Shown piece by piece: positions 17,705 through 26,166 of a DNA stretch of 49,228 bases (the first letter of the stretch is position 1; the number at the start of each line of letters is the position of its first letter). Location: positions 1 to 49,228 of the forward strand of contig DATNFU010000035.1 in assembly GCA_035606235.1 (NCBI GenBank), in the 5' to 3' direction. A model generated the notes under the pieces. The model ran no database searches, was not told where the DNA came from, and worked only from the letters and a program-made list of their open reading frames with translations. The position numbers were made by a program, and so were the translations under genes. Source of the stretch: 66-474 sp035606235. GTDB taxonomy: Bacteria; Pseudomonadota; Gammaproteobacteria; Xanthomonadales; Rhodanobacteraceae.

Positions 17705-18234
17705 TGGAGCCGATCACGCTCGCACGCCCCTACGCGCGCGCCGCTTTCGAGCTGGCCTCGGAACAGCGCGCGCTTGGTGAGTGGGCACAGCGCCTGGCGT
17801 TCGCCGCACAGGTTGCCGGTGATGCGCAGACCGCGTCGCTGTTTGGCGATCCGCGCATTGCGCCGGGCCAGTTGGCGAGTCTGTTTTTGCCCGAGGGCGA
17901 ACCCGCCGATTCTATGTTCGCGCGCTTCATTGGTGCGCTGGCGGAGAACCATCGTTTGCACGCGCTGCCGGAAATTGCCGCGCTGTTCGAACAGTTGAAA
18001 CGCGATGCCGAACGCGTGCTGAAAGTGCGCGTCACCAGCGCGGTCCCGATCGATGCGATCGAGGCGGCGCAGTTGCGTGACGCACTGAAGCGACGTTTCG
18101 ATCGCGAGATCGAGCTGGAGCAGTCGCTCGATCCATCGATGCTCGGCGGTGCGGTGATCGACGCCGGCGAAATGGTGATCGACGGCTCCGTGCGCGGTCG
18201 GCTGGCGCGGCTGGGGACGGCGTTGGCGCAATAG
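17704..18234 (+). CDS. atpH: ATP synthase F1 subunit delta
   Basis: 176 aa (E. coli 177). It caps the F1 hexamer and joins it to the b dimer. The start ITLARPYARAAFE and the C-terminal pattern EQSLDPSMLGGAVIDAGEMV with final helix are family features. It begins at the last base of atpF. A 134 bp gap with a repeat-like element and a hairpin follows before atpA. Confidence 0.96.
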   Translation: MEPITLARPYARAAFELASEQRALGEWAQRLAFAAQVAGDAQTASLFGDPRIAPGQLASLFLPEGEPADSMFARFIGALAENHRLHALPEIAALFEQLKRDAERVLKVRVTSAVPIDAIEAAQLRDALKRRFDREIELEQSLDPSMLGGAVIDAGEMVIDGSVRGRLARLGTALAQ

Positions 18235-18237
18235 AGC

Positions 18238-18312
18238 GGAAGAGGAAATTGGAAAGGGAAAGCAGGAGAGCCCGTTGCGTCTCCACTTCCTTACTCCCCA
18301 CTTCGTACTTCC
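18238..18312. repeat. Purine/pyrimidine-arm repeat, atpH-atpA gap
   Basis: A purine-rich arm (18238-18270, with GGAAA/GGAGA runs) is followed by a pyrimidine-rich arm (18281-18312, CCACTTCC-type runs) that could pair imperfectly with it. It shares the GGAAGT/ACTTCC word pattern with the elements at 22506-22593 and 27551-27666. It encodes nothing recognisable. Confidence 0.6.
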
Positions 18313-18326
18313 AGAAAATTCGAATA

Positions 18327-18352
18327 CGTGCGCAGCAAGTTTGCTACGCACG
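18327..18352. other. Hairpin just upstream of atpA ribosome site
   Basis: CGTGCGCAGCAA (18327-18338) and TTGCTACGCACG (18341-18352) pair at 11 of 12 positions with a very tight loop. It ends only 2-3 bp before the AAGGA ribosome site of atpA. It could be an mRNA processing or stability element, or a remnant of a repeat. Confidence 0.45.
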
Positions 18353-18368
18353 ACCAAGGAAAAAGCAA

Positions 18369-19916
18369 ATGGCCACCACACTCAACCCTTCCGAAATCAG
18401 CGAACTCATCAAGAGCCGCATCGAAAAGTTCAAGCTCGCCGCGGAAGCGCGCAACGAGGGCACGCTCACCGGCGTGTCCGACGGCATCGTGCGCATCCAT
18501 GGCTTGAACGACGTGATGTCCGGCGAAATGGTCGAGCTGCCGGGCGACACGTTCGCTTTGGCGCTGAATCTCGAGCGCGATTCGGTCGGCGCAGTGGTGC
18601 TGGGTGAATACGAGCACCTGCGCGAAGGCGACACCGCCAAGACCACCGGAAGAATTCTGGAAGTGCCGGTCGGCCGCGAACTGCTCGGTCGCGTGGTGGA
18701 TGCGCTGGGAAATCCGATTGACGGCAAGGGTCCGATCAACGCGCAGAAAACTTCGCCGGTGGAAAAAGTCGCACCGGGCGTGATCTGGCGCAAGTCGGTG
18801 TCGCAGCCGGTGCAGACCGGCTACAAGTCCATCGACTCGATGATCCCCATCGGTCGCGGCCAGCGCGAGCTGATCATCGGCGATCGCCAGACCGGCAAGA
18901 CCGCGGTGGCGATCGATACGATCATCAATCAGCGCGGCACCGGCATCAAATGCATTTATGTCGCGATCGGCCAGAAGCAGAGCTCGATCGCCAACGTCGT
19001 GCGCAAACTGGAAGAGTTCGGCGCGCTGGAACACACCATCATCGTCGCGGCCTCGGCGTCCGATTCGGCGACGATGCAGTACATCGCGCCGTACGCCGGT
19101 TGCGCGATGGGCGAGTTCTTCCGCGACAACGGCGAAGACGCGCTGATCATCTATGACGATCTCACCAAACAAGCTTGGGCGTATCGCCAGATTTCATTGC
19201 TGCTGCGCCGCCCGCCGGGCCGCGAGGCGTATCCAGGCGACGTGTTCTATCTGCATTCGCGTCTGCTCGAGCGTGCCGCGCGCGTCAACGAAGCGTATGT
19301 CGAGCGCGAGACCCAGGGCGCGGTGACCGGCAAGACCGGTTCGCTGACCGCTCTGCCGATCATCGAGACCCAGGCCGGTGACGTGTCCGCGTTCGTGCCG
19401 ACCAACGTGATCTCGATCACCGATGGCCAGATCTTCCTGGAAACCGACCTGTTCAACGCCGGCATCCGTCCGGCGGTGAACGCCGGCATCTCGGTGTCGC
19501 GCGTGGGTGGCGCGGCGCAGACCAAGATCATCAAGAAGCTTTCCGGCGGCGTGAAGCTGGCGCTGGCGCAGTACCGCGAACTCGCGGCTTTCGCGCAGTT
19601 CGCCTCCGATCTGGATGCCGCCACGCGCGCGCAACTGGAGCGTGGCCAGCGCGTCACCGAGCTGATGAAACAGAAACAGTACGCGCCGCTTTCCATCGCG
19701 CAACTGGCGGTCTCGTTGTACGCGGCGGAGAAGGGTTATCTGGATGATCTGCCGATCAACCAGATCCTGCCGTTCGAGCACGCGTTGCATCAGTTCATGC
19801 AATCCAACCAAGGCGCGCTGATGGACAAGATCACCGCGAGCGGCGACTGGAACGAGCAGATCGAAGGCACGTTCAAGTCGGCGCTGGACGAATTCAAGAA
19901 GACGGGCAGCTGGTAA
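18369..19916 (+). CDS. atpA: ATP synthase F1 subunit alpha
   Basis: 515 aa (E. coli 513). Non-catalytic nucleotide-binding subunit of the F1 hexamer. P-loop GDRQTGKT is at residues 171-178, and the signature PAVNAGISVSRVGGAAQ is complete, including the arginine that reaches into the catalytic site. The start MATTLNPSEISELIK has AAGGA upstream; 40 extra in-frame codons upstream run through the repeat and hairpin and were dropped. Confidence 0.98.
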   Translation: MATTLNPSEISELIKSRIEKFKLAAEARNEGTLTGVSDGIVRIHGLNDVMSGEMVELPGDTFALALNLERDSVGAVVLGEYEHLREGDTAKTTGRILEVPVGRELLGRVVDALGNPIDGKGPINAQKTSPVEKVAPGVIWRKSVSQPVQTGYKSIDSMIPIGRGQRELIIGDRQTGKTAVAIDTIINQRGTGIKCIYVAIGQKQSSIANVVRKLEEFGALEHTIIVAASASDSATMQYIAPYAGCAMGEFFRDNGEDALIIYDDLTKQAWAYRQISLLLRRPPGREAYPGDVFYLHSRLLERAARVNEAYVERETQGAVTGKTGSLTALPIIETQAGDVSAFVPTNVISITDGQIFLETDLFNAGIRPAVNAGISVSRVGGAAQTKIIKKLSGGVKLALAQYRELAAFAQFASDLDAATRAQLERGQRVTELMKQKQYAPLSIAQLAVSLYAAEKGYLDDLPINQILPFEHALHQFMQSNQGALMDKITASGDWNEQIEGTFKSALDEFKKTGSW

Positions 19917-19922
19917 TCGCAC

Positions 19923-19970
19923 GTAGGAGCCTGCTTGCAGGCGACCGGTCGCGCGCAGGCGCGCTCCTAC
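19923..19970. repeat. REP-like inverted repeat, atpA-atpG gap
   Basis: Begins GTAGGAGC (19923-19930) and ends GCTCCTAC (19963-19970), with inner words CTGCTTGCAGG and GCGCAGGCGC that can also pair. This GTAGGAGC...GCTCCTAC form is a familiar repetitive extragenic palindrome type in Xanthomonadales and Pseudomonas. It fills most of the 70 bp gap. Confidence 0.8.
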
Positions 19971-19986
19971 AACAGCAGAGAAGGTT

Positions 19987-20901
19987 ATGGCTGGAGCCAG
20001 AGAAATCCGCACCAAGATCAAGAGCGTCGCGAACACCCGCAAGGTGACGCGCGCGCTGGAAATGGTCTCGGCTTCGAAAATCCGCCGCGCTCAGGACCTG
20101 ATGCGCGCGTCGCGCCCTTATGCCAAGCAGATGCGCAAGGTGATCGCGCATATCGCGCAGGCCACCACTGACTACCGTCATCCGGCGCTCGTAGAGCGCC
20201 CGGTCAAGCGCGTGGGTTACCTGATCGTTTCCACCGACCGCGGCCTGTGCGGCGGGTTGAACGCCAACCTGTTCCGCAAGCTGCTCGCGGAAATCCGCGA
20301 ATGGGAGAGCAAGGGCGTCGAGGTGGACGTGGTGGCAATCGGCCAAAAGGCATCCTCGTTCTTCCGCCGCGTCAAGGTCAACATGAGCGCCACCGTCAGT
20401 CATCTCGGTGATCGCCCGAAAATCGAGAAGCTGGTCGGCGTGATCAAGGTGATGAATGACGCCTACATGCAGGGTCGTGTCGATCGCGTGTATCTGTGCT
20501 TCAACGATTTCGTCAATACCATGAGCCAGCGGCCGCGCATCGATGCGTTGCTGCCGCTGCCGGCGGCGGCCAAGCAGATCGTGGAGACGCCGCCTGATGC
20601 GGAAACCCCGAGCGCGCGTTCGGCGATGGTGGAGCGGGCGCACGACTGGGATTACATCTACGAGCCCGAAGCCGAGGGCGTGATCAGCCACGTGGTGGAG
20701 CGCTATGTCGAGGCGCTGGTGTATCACGCGGTGCTGGAGAATCTGGCCAGTGAACACGCCGCGCGGATGGTGGCGATGAAGAGCGCGTCCGACAATGCGA
20801 CCAAGGCCATCGACACGCTGACTTTGATCTACAACAAGGCGCGGCAGGCGGCGATCACGCAGGAAATCTCTGAGATCGTCGGCGGCGCGGCGGCGGTGTG
20901 A
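19987..20901 (+). CDS. atpG: ATP synthase F1 subunit gamma
   Basis: 304 aa, about 17 longer than E. coli AtpG; the extra length lies in the middle (around ETPPDAETPSARSAM). It is the rotating central shaft. The N-terminal coiled-coil helix (AREIRTKIKSVANTRKVTRALEMV), the STDRGLCGGLN motif and the C-terminal helix (ASDNATKAIDTLTLIYNKARQ) are all present. The AGAGAAGG ribosome site immediately follows the REP-like repeat. Confidence 0.97.
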   Translation: MAGAREIRTKIKSVANTRKVTRALEMVSASKIRRAQDLMRASRPYAKQMRKVIAHIAQATTDYRHPALVERPVKRVGYLIVSTDRGLCGGLNANLFRKLLAEIREWESKGVEVDVVAIGQKASSFFRRVKVNMSATVSHLGDRPKIEKLVGVIKVMNDAYMQGRVDRVYLCFNDFVNTMSQRPRIDALLPLPAAAKQIVETPPDAETPSARSAMVERAHDWDYIYEPEAEGVISHVVERYVEALVYHAVLENLASEHAARMVAMKSASDNATKAIDTLTLIYNKARQAAITQEISEIVGGAAAV

Positions 20902-20918
20902 TTTTGTTTTTTTCTTTT

Positions 20919-21025
20919 CCCTCCGGGAGAAGGTGGCGCGAAGCGCCGGATGAGGGTATGGGCTTGCCGCGACGTCGCGACAAAACCCGAACCCTCGCCC
21001 CCGCCCTTCCCCGAGGGGCGAGGGG
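20919..21025. repeat. Imperfect inverted repeat, atpG-atpD gap
   Basis: The left arm starts CCCTCCGGGAGAAGG and contains a small GGCGC-gaa-GCGCC hairpin (20935-20947). The right arm (about 20985-21025) ends CTTCCCCGAGGGGCGAGGGG and is roughly complementary to it. A T-rich tract (20902-20918) precedes it. The 'CTCCGGGAGAAGGTGGCGCGAAGCGCCGGATGAGGG'-type element, given here only by its shape, is a widespread dispersed repeat in proteobacteria. Confidence 0.7.
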
Positions 21026-21057
21026 TTCAAGGCATGAATTCAGTTGAGGACAAGGCA

Positions 21058-22500
21058 ATGAATCAGGGCAAAGTGGTGCAGATCATCGGCGCGGTGGTGG
21101 ACGTTGAGTTCCCGCGCGACTCGGTACCTCGCGTTTACGACGCGCTCAAGGTGCAGGGCACACAGGTCACACTCGAGGTGCAACAGCAGCTCGGTGACGG
21201 CGTGGTGCGCACCATCGCGCTCGGTTCCACCGACGGCCTGAAGCGCAACCTCATGGTGGATAACACCGGCGCGGGCATCAAGGTGCCGGTCGGCAAGGCC
21301 ACGCTCGGTCGCATCATGAACGTGCTCGGCGAACCCATCGACGAGCGCGGTGAAGTCGCCGCGCAGGATCACTGGGTGATCCATCGCGAAGCACCGGCTT
21401 ACGACGAACAGGCAGCGGCTAACGAACTGCTGGAAACCGGCATCAAGGTGATCGACCTGATGTGCCCGTTCGCCAAGGGCGGCAAGGTCGGCCTGTTCGG
21501 CGGCGCGGGCGTCGGCAAGACCGTGACCATGCTGGAGCTGATCAACAACATCGCCACCCAGCACTCGGGCCTGTCGGTGTTCGCCGGCGTCGGCGAGCGC
21601 ACTCGCGAAGGCAACGACTTCTATCACGAGATGATCGAGGCGGGCGTGGTCAAGCTGGATGATCCGACCCAATCGAAAGTGGCGATGGTGTATGGCCAGA
21701 TGAACGAACCGCCGGGCAACCGCCTGCGCGTGGCGCTCACCGGCCTCACCATGGCCGAATATTTCCGTGATGAAAAGGACGAGCACGGCAAGGGCCGCGA
21801 CATCCTGTTCTTCGTGGACAACATCTATCGCTATACGCTGGCCGGCACCGAAGTGTCCGCACTGCTCGGCCGCATGCCATCCGCGGTGGGTTACCAGCCG
21901 ACGCTGGCGGATGAAATGGGCCGCCTGCAGGAGCGCATCACTTCCACCAAGACCGGTTCGATCACCTCGATCCAGGCGGTGTACGTGCCGGCGGACGACC
22001 TGACCGATCCGTCGCCCGCCACCACCTTCGCGCATCTGGACGCGACCGTGGTGCTGTCGCGCAACATCGCGAGTCTGGGTATTTATCCGGCGGTGGATCC
22101 GCTGGATTCGACCTCGCGCCAGCTCGATCCCAACGTGATCGGGCAGGAACACTACGACGTTGCCCGCAAGGTGCAGGGCACGCTGCAGCGCTACAAGGAA
22201 CTGAAGGACATCATCGCGATCCTCGGCATGGACGAGCTGAGCGAAGAGGACAAGCAGGCGGTGTATCGCGCGCGCAAGTGCGAGCGCTTCTTCTCGCAGC
22301 CGTTCCACGTGGCCGAAGTGTTCACCGGTTCGCCGGGCAAGTACGTGCCGCTGAAGGAAACCATCCGCGCGTTCAAGATGATCGTGGAAGGCGAGGTGGA
22401 TCACCTGCCCGAGCAGGCGTTCTACATGGTCGGCGGCATCGACGAGGCGATCAAGAAGGGCGAGGCCATGGCCGCCGCCGATCAGAAGAAGGCGGCGTAA
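21058..22500 (+). CDS. atpD: ATP synthase F1 subunit beta
   Basis: 480 aa. Catalytic subunit of F1. Walker A GGAGVGKT is at residues 148-155, the catalytic glutamate region GERTREGNDFY follows, then the Walker B strand ILFFVDNIYRYT. The signature PAVDPLDSTSRQL is present. The DELSEEDK segment matches the conserved DELSEED lever that drives the gamma shaft. Start chosen at MNQGKVVQIIGAVVDVEFP by family alignment, with GAGGA upstream; an ATG eight codons earlier is possible. Confidence 0.98.
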   Translation: MNQGKVVQIIGAVVDVEFPRDSVPRVYDALKVQGTQVTLEVQQQLGDGVVRTIALGSTDGLKRNLMVDNTGAGIKVPVGKATLGRIMNVLGEPIDERGEVAAQDHWVIHREAPAYDEQAAANELLETGIKVIDLMCPFAKGGKVGLFGGAGVGKTVTMLELINNIATQHSGLSVFAGVGERTREGNDFYHEMIEAGVVKLDDPTQSKVAMVYGQMNEPPGNRLRVALTGLTMAEYFRDEKDEHGKGRDILFFVDNIYRYTLAGTEVSALLGRMPSAVGYQPTLADEMGRLQERITSTKTGSITSIQAVYVPADDLTDPSPATTFAHLDATVVLSRNIASLGIYPAVDPLDSTSRQLDPNVIGQEHYDVARKVQGTLQRYKELKDIIAILGMDELSEEDKQAVYRARKCERFFSQPFHVAEVFTGSPGKYVPLKETIRAFKMIVEGEVDHLPEQAFYMVGGIDEAIKKGEAMAAADQKKAA

Positions 22501-22505
22501 GAACA

Positions 22506-22593
22506 GCGGGAGTGGGAAGTGGGAAGTAGGAAGTAGGAAGTAGGAAAGCCGAGAAAAGGCTCCCACTCACCACTCCCGATTTCCCGCTTCCCG
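22506..22593. repeat. GGAAGTA tandem/inverted repeat, atpD-atpC gap
   Basis: The left arm (22506-22550) has about five consecutive 7 bp units GGAAGTG/GGAAGTA. The right arm (22558-22593) is their pyrimidine-rich imperfect complement (CCCACTCACCACTCCC and on). Together they could fold into a long imperfect hairpin. Same word pattern as the elements at 18238-18312 and 27551-27666. Confidence 0.8.
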
Positions 22594-22622
22594 GTCGCAA
22601 CTGGCGATTCGGAGAACAGAAC

Positions 22623-23045
22623 ATGAGCACCATCCACTGCGACATCGTCAGCGCCGAAGCCGAGATTTTTCATGGCGAGGCCAGCATGGTCATCGCCACC
22701 GGCGAGGCTGGCGAGCTCGGCATTGCGCCGCGCCATGCGCCGCTGATCACGCTGCTGAAACCGGGCTCGGTCGAGGTGATCGACGCCAACGGCGAGCGTC
22801 ATCCGTATTACGTCTCGGGCGGCATTCTGGAAGTGCAGCCGACGGTCGTTACCGTGCTCGCCGACACGGCCTTGCGCGCGCGCGATATCGACGAGGCTTC
22901 GGCCAAACGCGCCAAGGACGAGGCCGAGCGCGTGCTGGCCAACCGCGGCGACGCCAAGACCGTGGCCGAAGCCCAGCAGCAGTTGATCCAGGCCGCCGCG
23001 CAGTTGCAGGCGCTGGAACGGCTGCGCAGGAACTTGAAACATTAG
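22623..23045 (+). CDS. atpC: ATP synthase F1 subunit epsilon
   Basis: 140 aa (E. coli 139). N-terminal beta sandwich (MSTIHCDIVSAEAEIFHGEA; GELGIAPRHAPLIT) and a C-terminal helical pair (AKRAKDEAERVLANR, then ALERLRR) that can inhibit rotation. Last gene of the atp operon, followed by a strong terminator 36 bp later. Confidence 0.97.
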   Translation: MSTIHCDIVSAEAEIFHGEASMVIATGEAGELGIAPRHAPLITLLKPGSVEVIDANGERHPYYVSGGILEVQPTVVTVLADTALRARDIDEASAKRAKDEAERVLANRGDAKTVAEAQQQLIQAAAQLQALERLRRNLKH

Positions 23046-23080
23046 GTTCTCTGCGCGTTATCCCATGCGCGGTTCTCGCG

Positions 23081-23111
23081 AAAGCGCCGGCAATGCCGGC
23101 GCTTTTGTTTT
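23081..23111 (+). terminator. Rho-independent terminator of the atp operon
   Basis: Perfect 11 bp stem AAAGCGCCGGC / GCCGGCGCTTT with an AAT loop, followed by TTGTTTT. The A-rich 5' side means it could also act weakly on the other strand. Confidence 0.92.
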
Positions 23112-23189
23112 GATGTCCGGTAAACACAGTCATCCATACCAACGCGCGCGGCAATCGGGTATGTTTGCGCGACTTGGGGGAGACCAGGC

Positions 23190-24560
23190 ATGAGCGAGCC
23201 GCTGCACGTGATAATCCTCGCCGCCGGCGAGGGCAAACGCATGAAGTCGGCCTTGCCCAAGGTGCTGTTGCCGCTGGCCGGGCGACCGCTGCTGGCGCAC
23301 GTGCTGGACACCGCGCGATTGCTGCGACCCGATGCCATTCACGTGGTTTACGGCCATCGCGGCGATCAGGTGCGCGAAGCGTTCGCGCAGGCGCGCGATC
23401 TGATCTGGGTGCATCAAGCCGAGCAGCGCGGCACCGGCGATGCGGTACGGCTTGCCGTGGCGAACGTGCCCGAGCGCGTGCGCGTGCTGGTGTTGTACGG
23501 CGACGTGCCGCTGCTGCGCGTGGACACCTTGCGCACGCTGATCGCAACGGACGCGCCGCTGGCCCTGCTTGCCGCGGAGCTAGCCGATCCGTCCGGTTAT
23601 GGCCGGGTGTTGCGCGATGGCCTTGGTCGGGTGCGGGCGGTGATCGAGGAGCGCGACGCCGATGCCGAGCAGCGCGCGATTCGTACCGTCAACACCGGCG
23701 TGCTCGCGGCCGATGCGGAATACTTGCGCGTATGGCTCGGCAATCTTTCCGACGACAATGCGCAACGCGAGTTTTATCTCACCGACATCTTCGCCCAGGC
23801 GACCCAGGAGGACATGCCCGCGCAGGCGGTTCCGACCCACGATGCGATCGAGGCAATCGGTGCCAACGATGCCTGGCAACTGGCGCAACTGGAGCGCTTT
23901 CTGCGTGAACGCCGCGCGCGCGAACTGAGCCTTGCCGGTTTGCGCATCAGCGATCCGGCGCGCTTCGACGCACGCGGACGCGTCAGTCACGGCCAGGATG
24001 TCGAGATCGACGTGGATGTGATCCTGGAAGGCGAAGTCACGTTGGGCGACGGCGTGCGGATCGGGCCTTTCTGCCGGCTGCGCAACGTCTGTCTCGCCGC
24101 GGGAACCGAAGTACTGGCACATTGCGATCTGAATGGCGTCACCACCCACGGGCCGTGCCGGATCGGTCCATTCGCGCGGCTGCGTCCCGGCACGGAACTC
24201 GATGCCGGCGCGCACGTCGGCAATTTCGTCGAGACCAAGCAGGCGCGGTTGGGCGAAGGTTCCAAAGCCAACCATCTGAGTTACCTCGGCGACGCCATGA
24301 TCGGCGCGCACGTCAATATCGGCGCCGGCACCATTACCTGCAATTACGACGGCGCGCACAAGCACGTCACCCGTATCGAGGATGGTGCTTTCATCGGCTC
24401 CAATACCGCGCTGGTCGCGCCGGTCACGGTCGGTGCGAACGCCACCATCGGCGCGGGTTCTACTATCAGCAACGATGCGCCTGCGGGTGAGCTGACGATG
24501 GCGCGTGCGCGGCAGGTCACCTTGCCGGGATGGCGCAAGCCGATAAAGAACGGCTCCTGA
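23190..24560 (+). CDS. glmU: Bifunctional GlmU (UDP-GlcNAc synthesis)
   Basis: 456 aa (E. coli 456). The C-terminal domain acetylates glucosamine-1-phosphate and the N-terminal domain uridylates the product to give UDP-GlcNAc for peptidoglycan and LPS. The pyrophosphorylase motif LAAGEGKRMKS with K24 nearby is at residues 10-24. The left-handed beta-helix hexapeptides run from about residue 250, with the acetyltransferase motifs EGSKANHLSYLGDA and GAGTITCNYDG. GGGGGAG lies upstream of the ATG. It follows the atp terminator; atp-glmU linkage is common in gammaproteobacteria. Confidence 0.97.
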   Translation: MSEPLHVIILAAGEGKRMKSALPKVLLPLAGRPLLAHVLDTARLLRPDAIHVVYGHRGDQVREAFAQARDLIWVHQAEQRGTGDAVRLAVANVPERVRVLVLYGDVPLLRVDTLRTLIATDAPLALLAAELADPSGYGRVLRDGLGRVRAVIEERDADAEQRAIRTVNTGVLAADAEYLRVWLGNLSDDNAQREFYLTDIFAQATQEDMPAQAVPTHDAIEAIGANDAWQLAQLERFLRERRARELSLAGLRISDPARFDARGRVSHGQDVEIDVDVILEGEVTLGDGVRIGPFCRLRNVCLAAGTEVLAHCDLNGVTTHGPCRIGPFARLRPGTELDAGAHVGNFVETKQARLGEGSKANHLSYLGDAMIGAHVNIGAGTITCNYDGAHKHVTRIEDGAFIGSNTALVAPVTVGANATIGAGSTISNDAPAGELTMARARQVTLPGWRKPIKNGS

Positions 24561-24621
24561 GGGGCGCCTGCGCACGACTTTTGGCAGCGCCGTCCGTGCG
24601 CGGCTTCCGGTCGGCACTGCC

Positions 24622-25605
24622 TCAGCCGGCGCGCGGGCTGCCGCCGGCAGTCGGCGAGCGCGGCAGACCCGACCAGCCATCAATTTCGACCAGCAGCTCG
24701 CGCCGGCAGATGTCGCCGAGCAGGATCACGCGCGGCACTTCGGGGTCGAGATGCTTCGCCAGCGCGGCCTGCAGCGCAGGGGTATCTTCGGCGTGGCGCA
24801 GATAAATCTTCAGCGGCGAGCGTCGATCGAGGGCTGGCAGCGCGGCGCTTTCCAGCAGCGCGTACAGATTGGCGCAGGTCTCGCTGATCTGCGCCTCCAG
24901 ATCGCGCTCGTGGCAGGAAGCATGGCCGACCACGGCGGCGGTGCCGGAGATCGCCAAACCGTCGCCGGGCAATTTCATCGCGCGCGCGAAGCTCGGCGGG
25001 GTCGGCCCGTATTCACGCGGATAACGCCAGGCGCTGATCTGGCGAGGATTTTCCAGAGCGACGCCTGGCTGGCTGGCGCAGAGCGCATAGATTTGCAACA
25101 GGCCCGATGCGCCGTGGCCGATCGCGGTGGCTGCGGGATAACGCTCGATGCCGTGCGCGGCCAGACCGCGCGCGCGGCCGATGCAGAAGCGGCGATAGCG
25201 CTCGCCGTCGCCTGCGCCTTCGTTGATCGCATGCAGATAATTCCAGATGCGCAGCAGATGGCGCTCCTCGCGGGCTGCGACGAACTCGCACAGGCGACGG
25301 TAGGCATGCTCGGCGGCGGCCTCGATGCCATCGAATGCCGCTTCGTGCAACTCCAGCGCGATGAACAGCCATCCGCCACCGGCCGACCAGCGCAGCGGCC
25401 CATGTTCTCCGTGCGTGGTCCGCGCCTCCACCTCCCAACATTCGTGCAATGAGGAGTCGCCGATCGGCTGCAGCGGTACTCGTAGGCAACGCGCGTCGGC
25501 GTAGGTGACGTGATCGCCAAAGCTCAACTGCGCGAGCGCGCCATCCGGAAAATCGCCGGACTGCTGATAACGCACCGACAAACGGGCGAGCGGCGGCGCG
25601 CTCAC
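24622..25605 (-). CDS. Chorismatase (XanB2/FkbO family)
   Basis: 327 aa from a GTG start. Upstream in-frame TTG codons (up to 25665) are alternatives and none has a good ribosome site, so the start is uncertain. Family motifs in order: IWNYLHAIN, RFCIGRARGL, YPAATAIG, ENPRQISAWRYPREYGPTPPSFARA, ISGTAAVVGH, and DICRRELLVEIDGW with the catalytic glutamate. Chorismatases remove pyruvate from chorismate; Xanthomonas XanB2 gives 3- and 4-hydroxybenzoate for xanthomonadin pigment and ubiquinone. Divergent from an acyl carrier protein gene across 231 bp. The subtype, and so the exact product, cannot be read with confidence. Confidence 0.85.
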   Translation of the reverse strand: MSAPPLARLSVRYQQSGDFPDGALAQLSFGDHVTYADARCLRVPLQPIGDSSLHECWEVEARTTHGEHGPLRWSAGGGWLFIALELHEAAFDGIEAAAEHAYRRLCEFVAAREERHLLRIWNYLHAINEGAGDGERYRRFCIGRARGLAAHGIERYPAATAIGHGASGLLQIYALCASQPGVALENPRQISAWRYPREYGPTPPSFARAMKLPGDGLAISGTAAVVGHASCHERDLEAQISETCANLYALLESAALPALDRRSPLKIYLRHAEDTPALQAALAKHLDPEVPRVILLGDICRRELLVEIDGWSGLPRSPTAGGSPRAG

Positions 25606-25836
25606 CTTGGGGCGCAACCGTGCAGAAAATTGGCAAGGTGAAACATCGTGGCGAAAGCCCGTCAAAAGCTCGCTATGTTACACTGCGAGGCTGCCGCGGG
25701 GCAGAGGCGGCGCGCTTGCGCGGTGCAAAGTAACGTGTGCGGGAATGCCTCGGCGCGATCACGATGATCGGGCGTGGCAATACCGCGCGCTGTGCATAGC
25801 CGCCGCGGATTGGAACCAACACCAGCTTCGTGACCC

Positions 25837-26106
25837 ATGACCGAACAGACCGCCGCCGAACGCGAACTCGCTGAATTGATCGTCAGCAATCTGAATCTGG
25901 AAGGCGTCCGCGCCGAGCAGATCCAGCCGGACGCACCGCTGTTCGGCGGCGAATTGGGGTTGGATTCGATCGACGCACTGGAGCTTTCGCTGGCGATTTC
26001 CAAACGCTACGGTTTCCAGTTGCGTTCTGACAACCCGGACAACCGCCGCATCTTCAGTTCGCTGCGTGCACTATCCGAGCACGTCCAGCAGCAAAAGGCA
26101 GCCTGA
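25837..26106 (+). CDS. Acyl carrier protein (aryl-polyene type)
   Basis: 89 aa acidic protein with the phosphopantetheine attachment serine S44 in GLDSIDALEL. The N-terminal helix AERELAELIVSNLNLEGV and the spacing to DAPLFGGELGLDS resemble the carrier proteins of aryl-polyene and xanthomonadin clusters rather than fatty-acid AcpP. Its neighbour across the divergent gap is a chorismatase, as in pigment clusters. No ketosynthase, dehydratase or acyltransferase gene lies nearby, so it must act with enzymes encoded elsewhere or be a relic. Confidence 0.82.
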   Translation: MTEQTAAERELAELIVSNLNLEGVRAEQIQPDAPLFGGELGLDSIDALELSLAISKRYGFQLRSDNPDNRRIFSSLRALSEHVQQQKAA

Positions 26107-26166
26107 GCGCCGAGGCTGCATCGGCACGAAGTCGCCCGCTTCAGCCACTCCCGCCAAAAGCAGCGG

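Noticed and set aside
21040..22566. 508-codon minus-strand frame opposite atpD
   Set aside because: atpD is certain; the antisense product is rich in His, Arg and Gln and resembles nothing.
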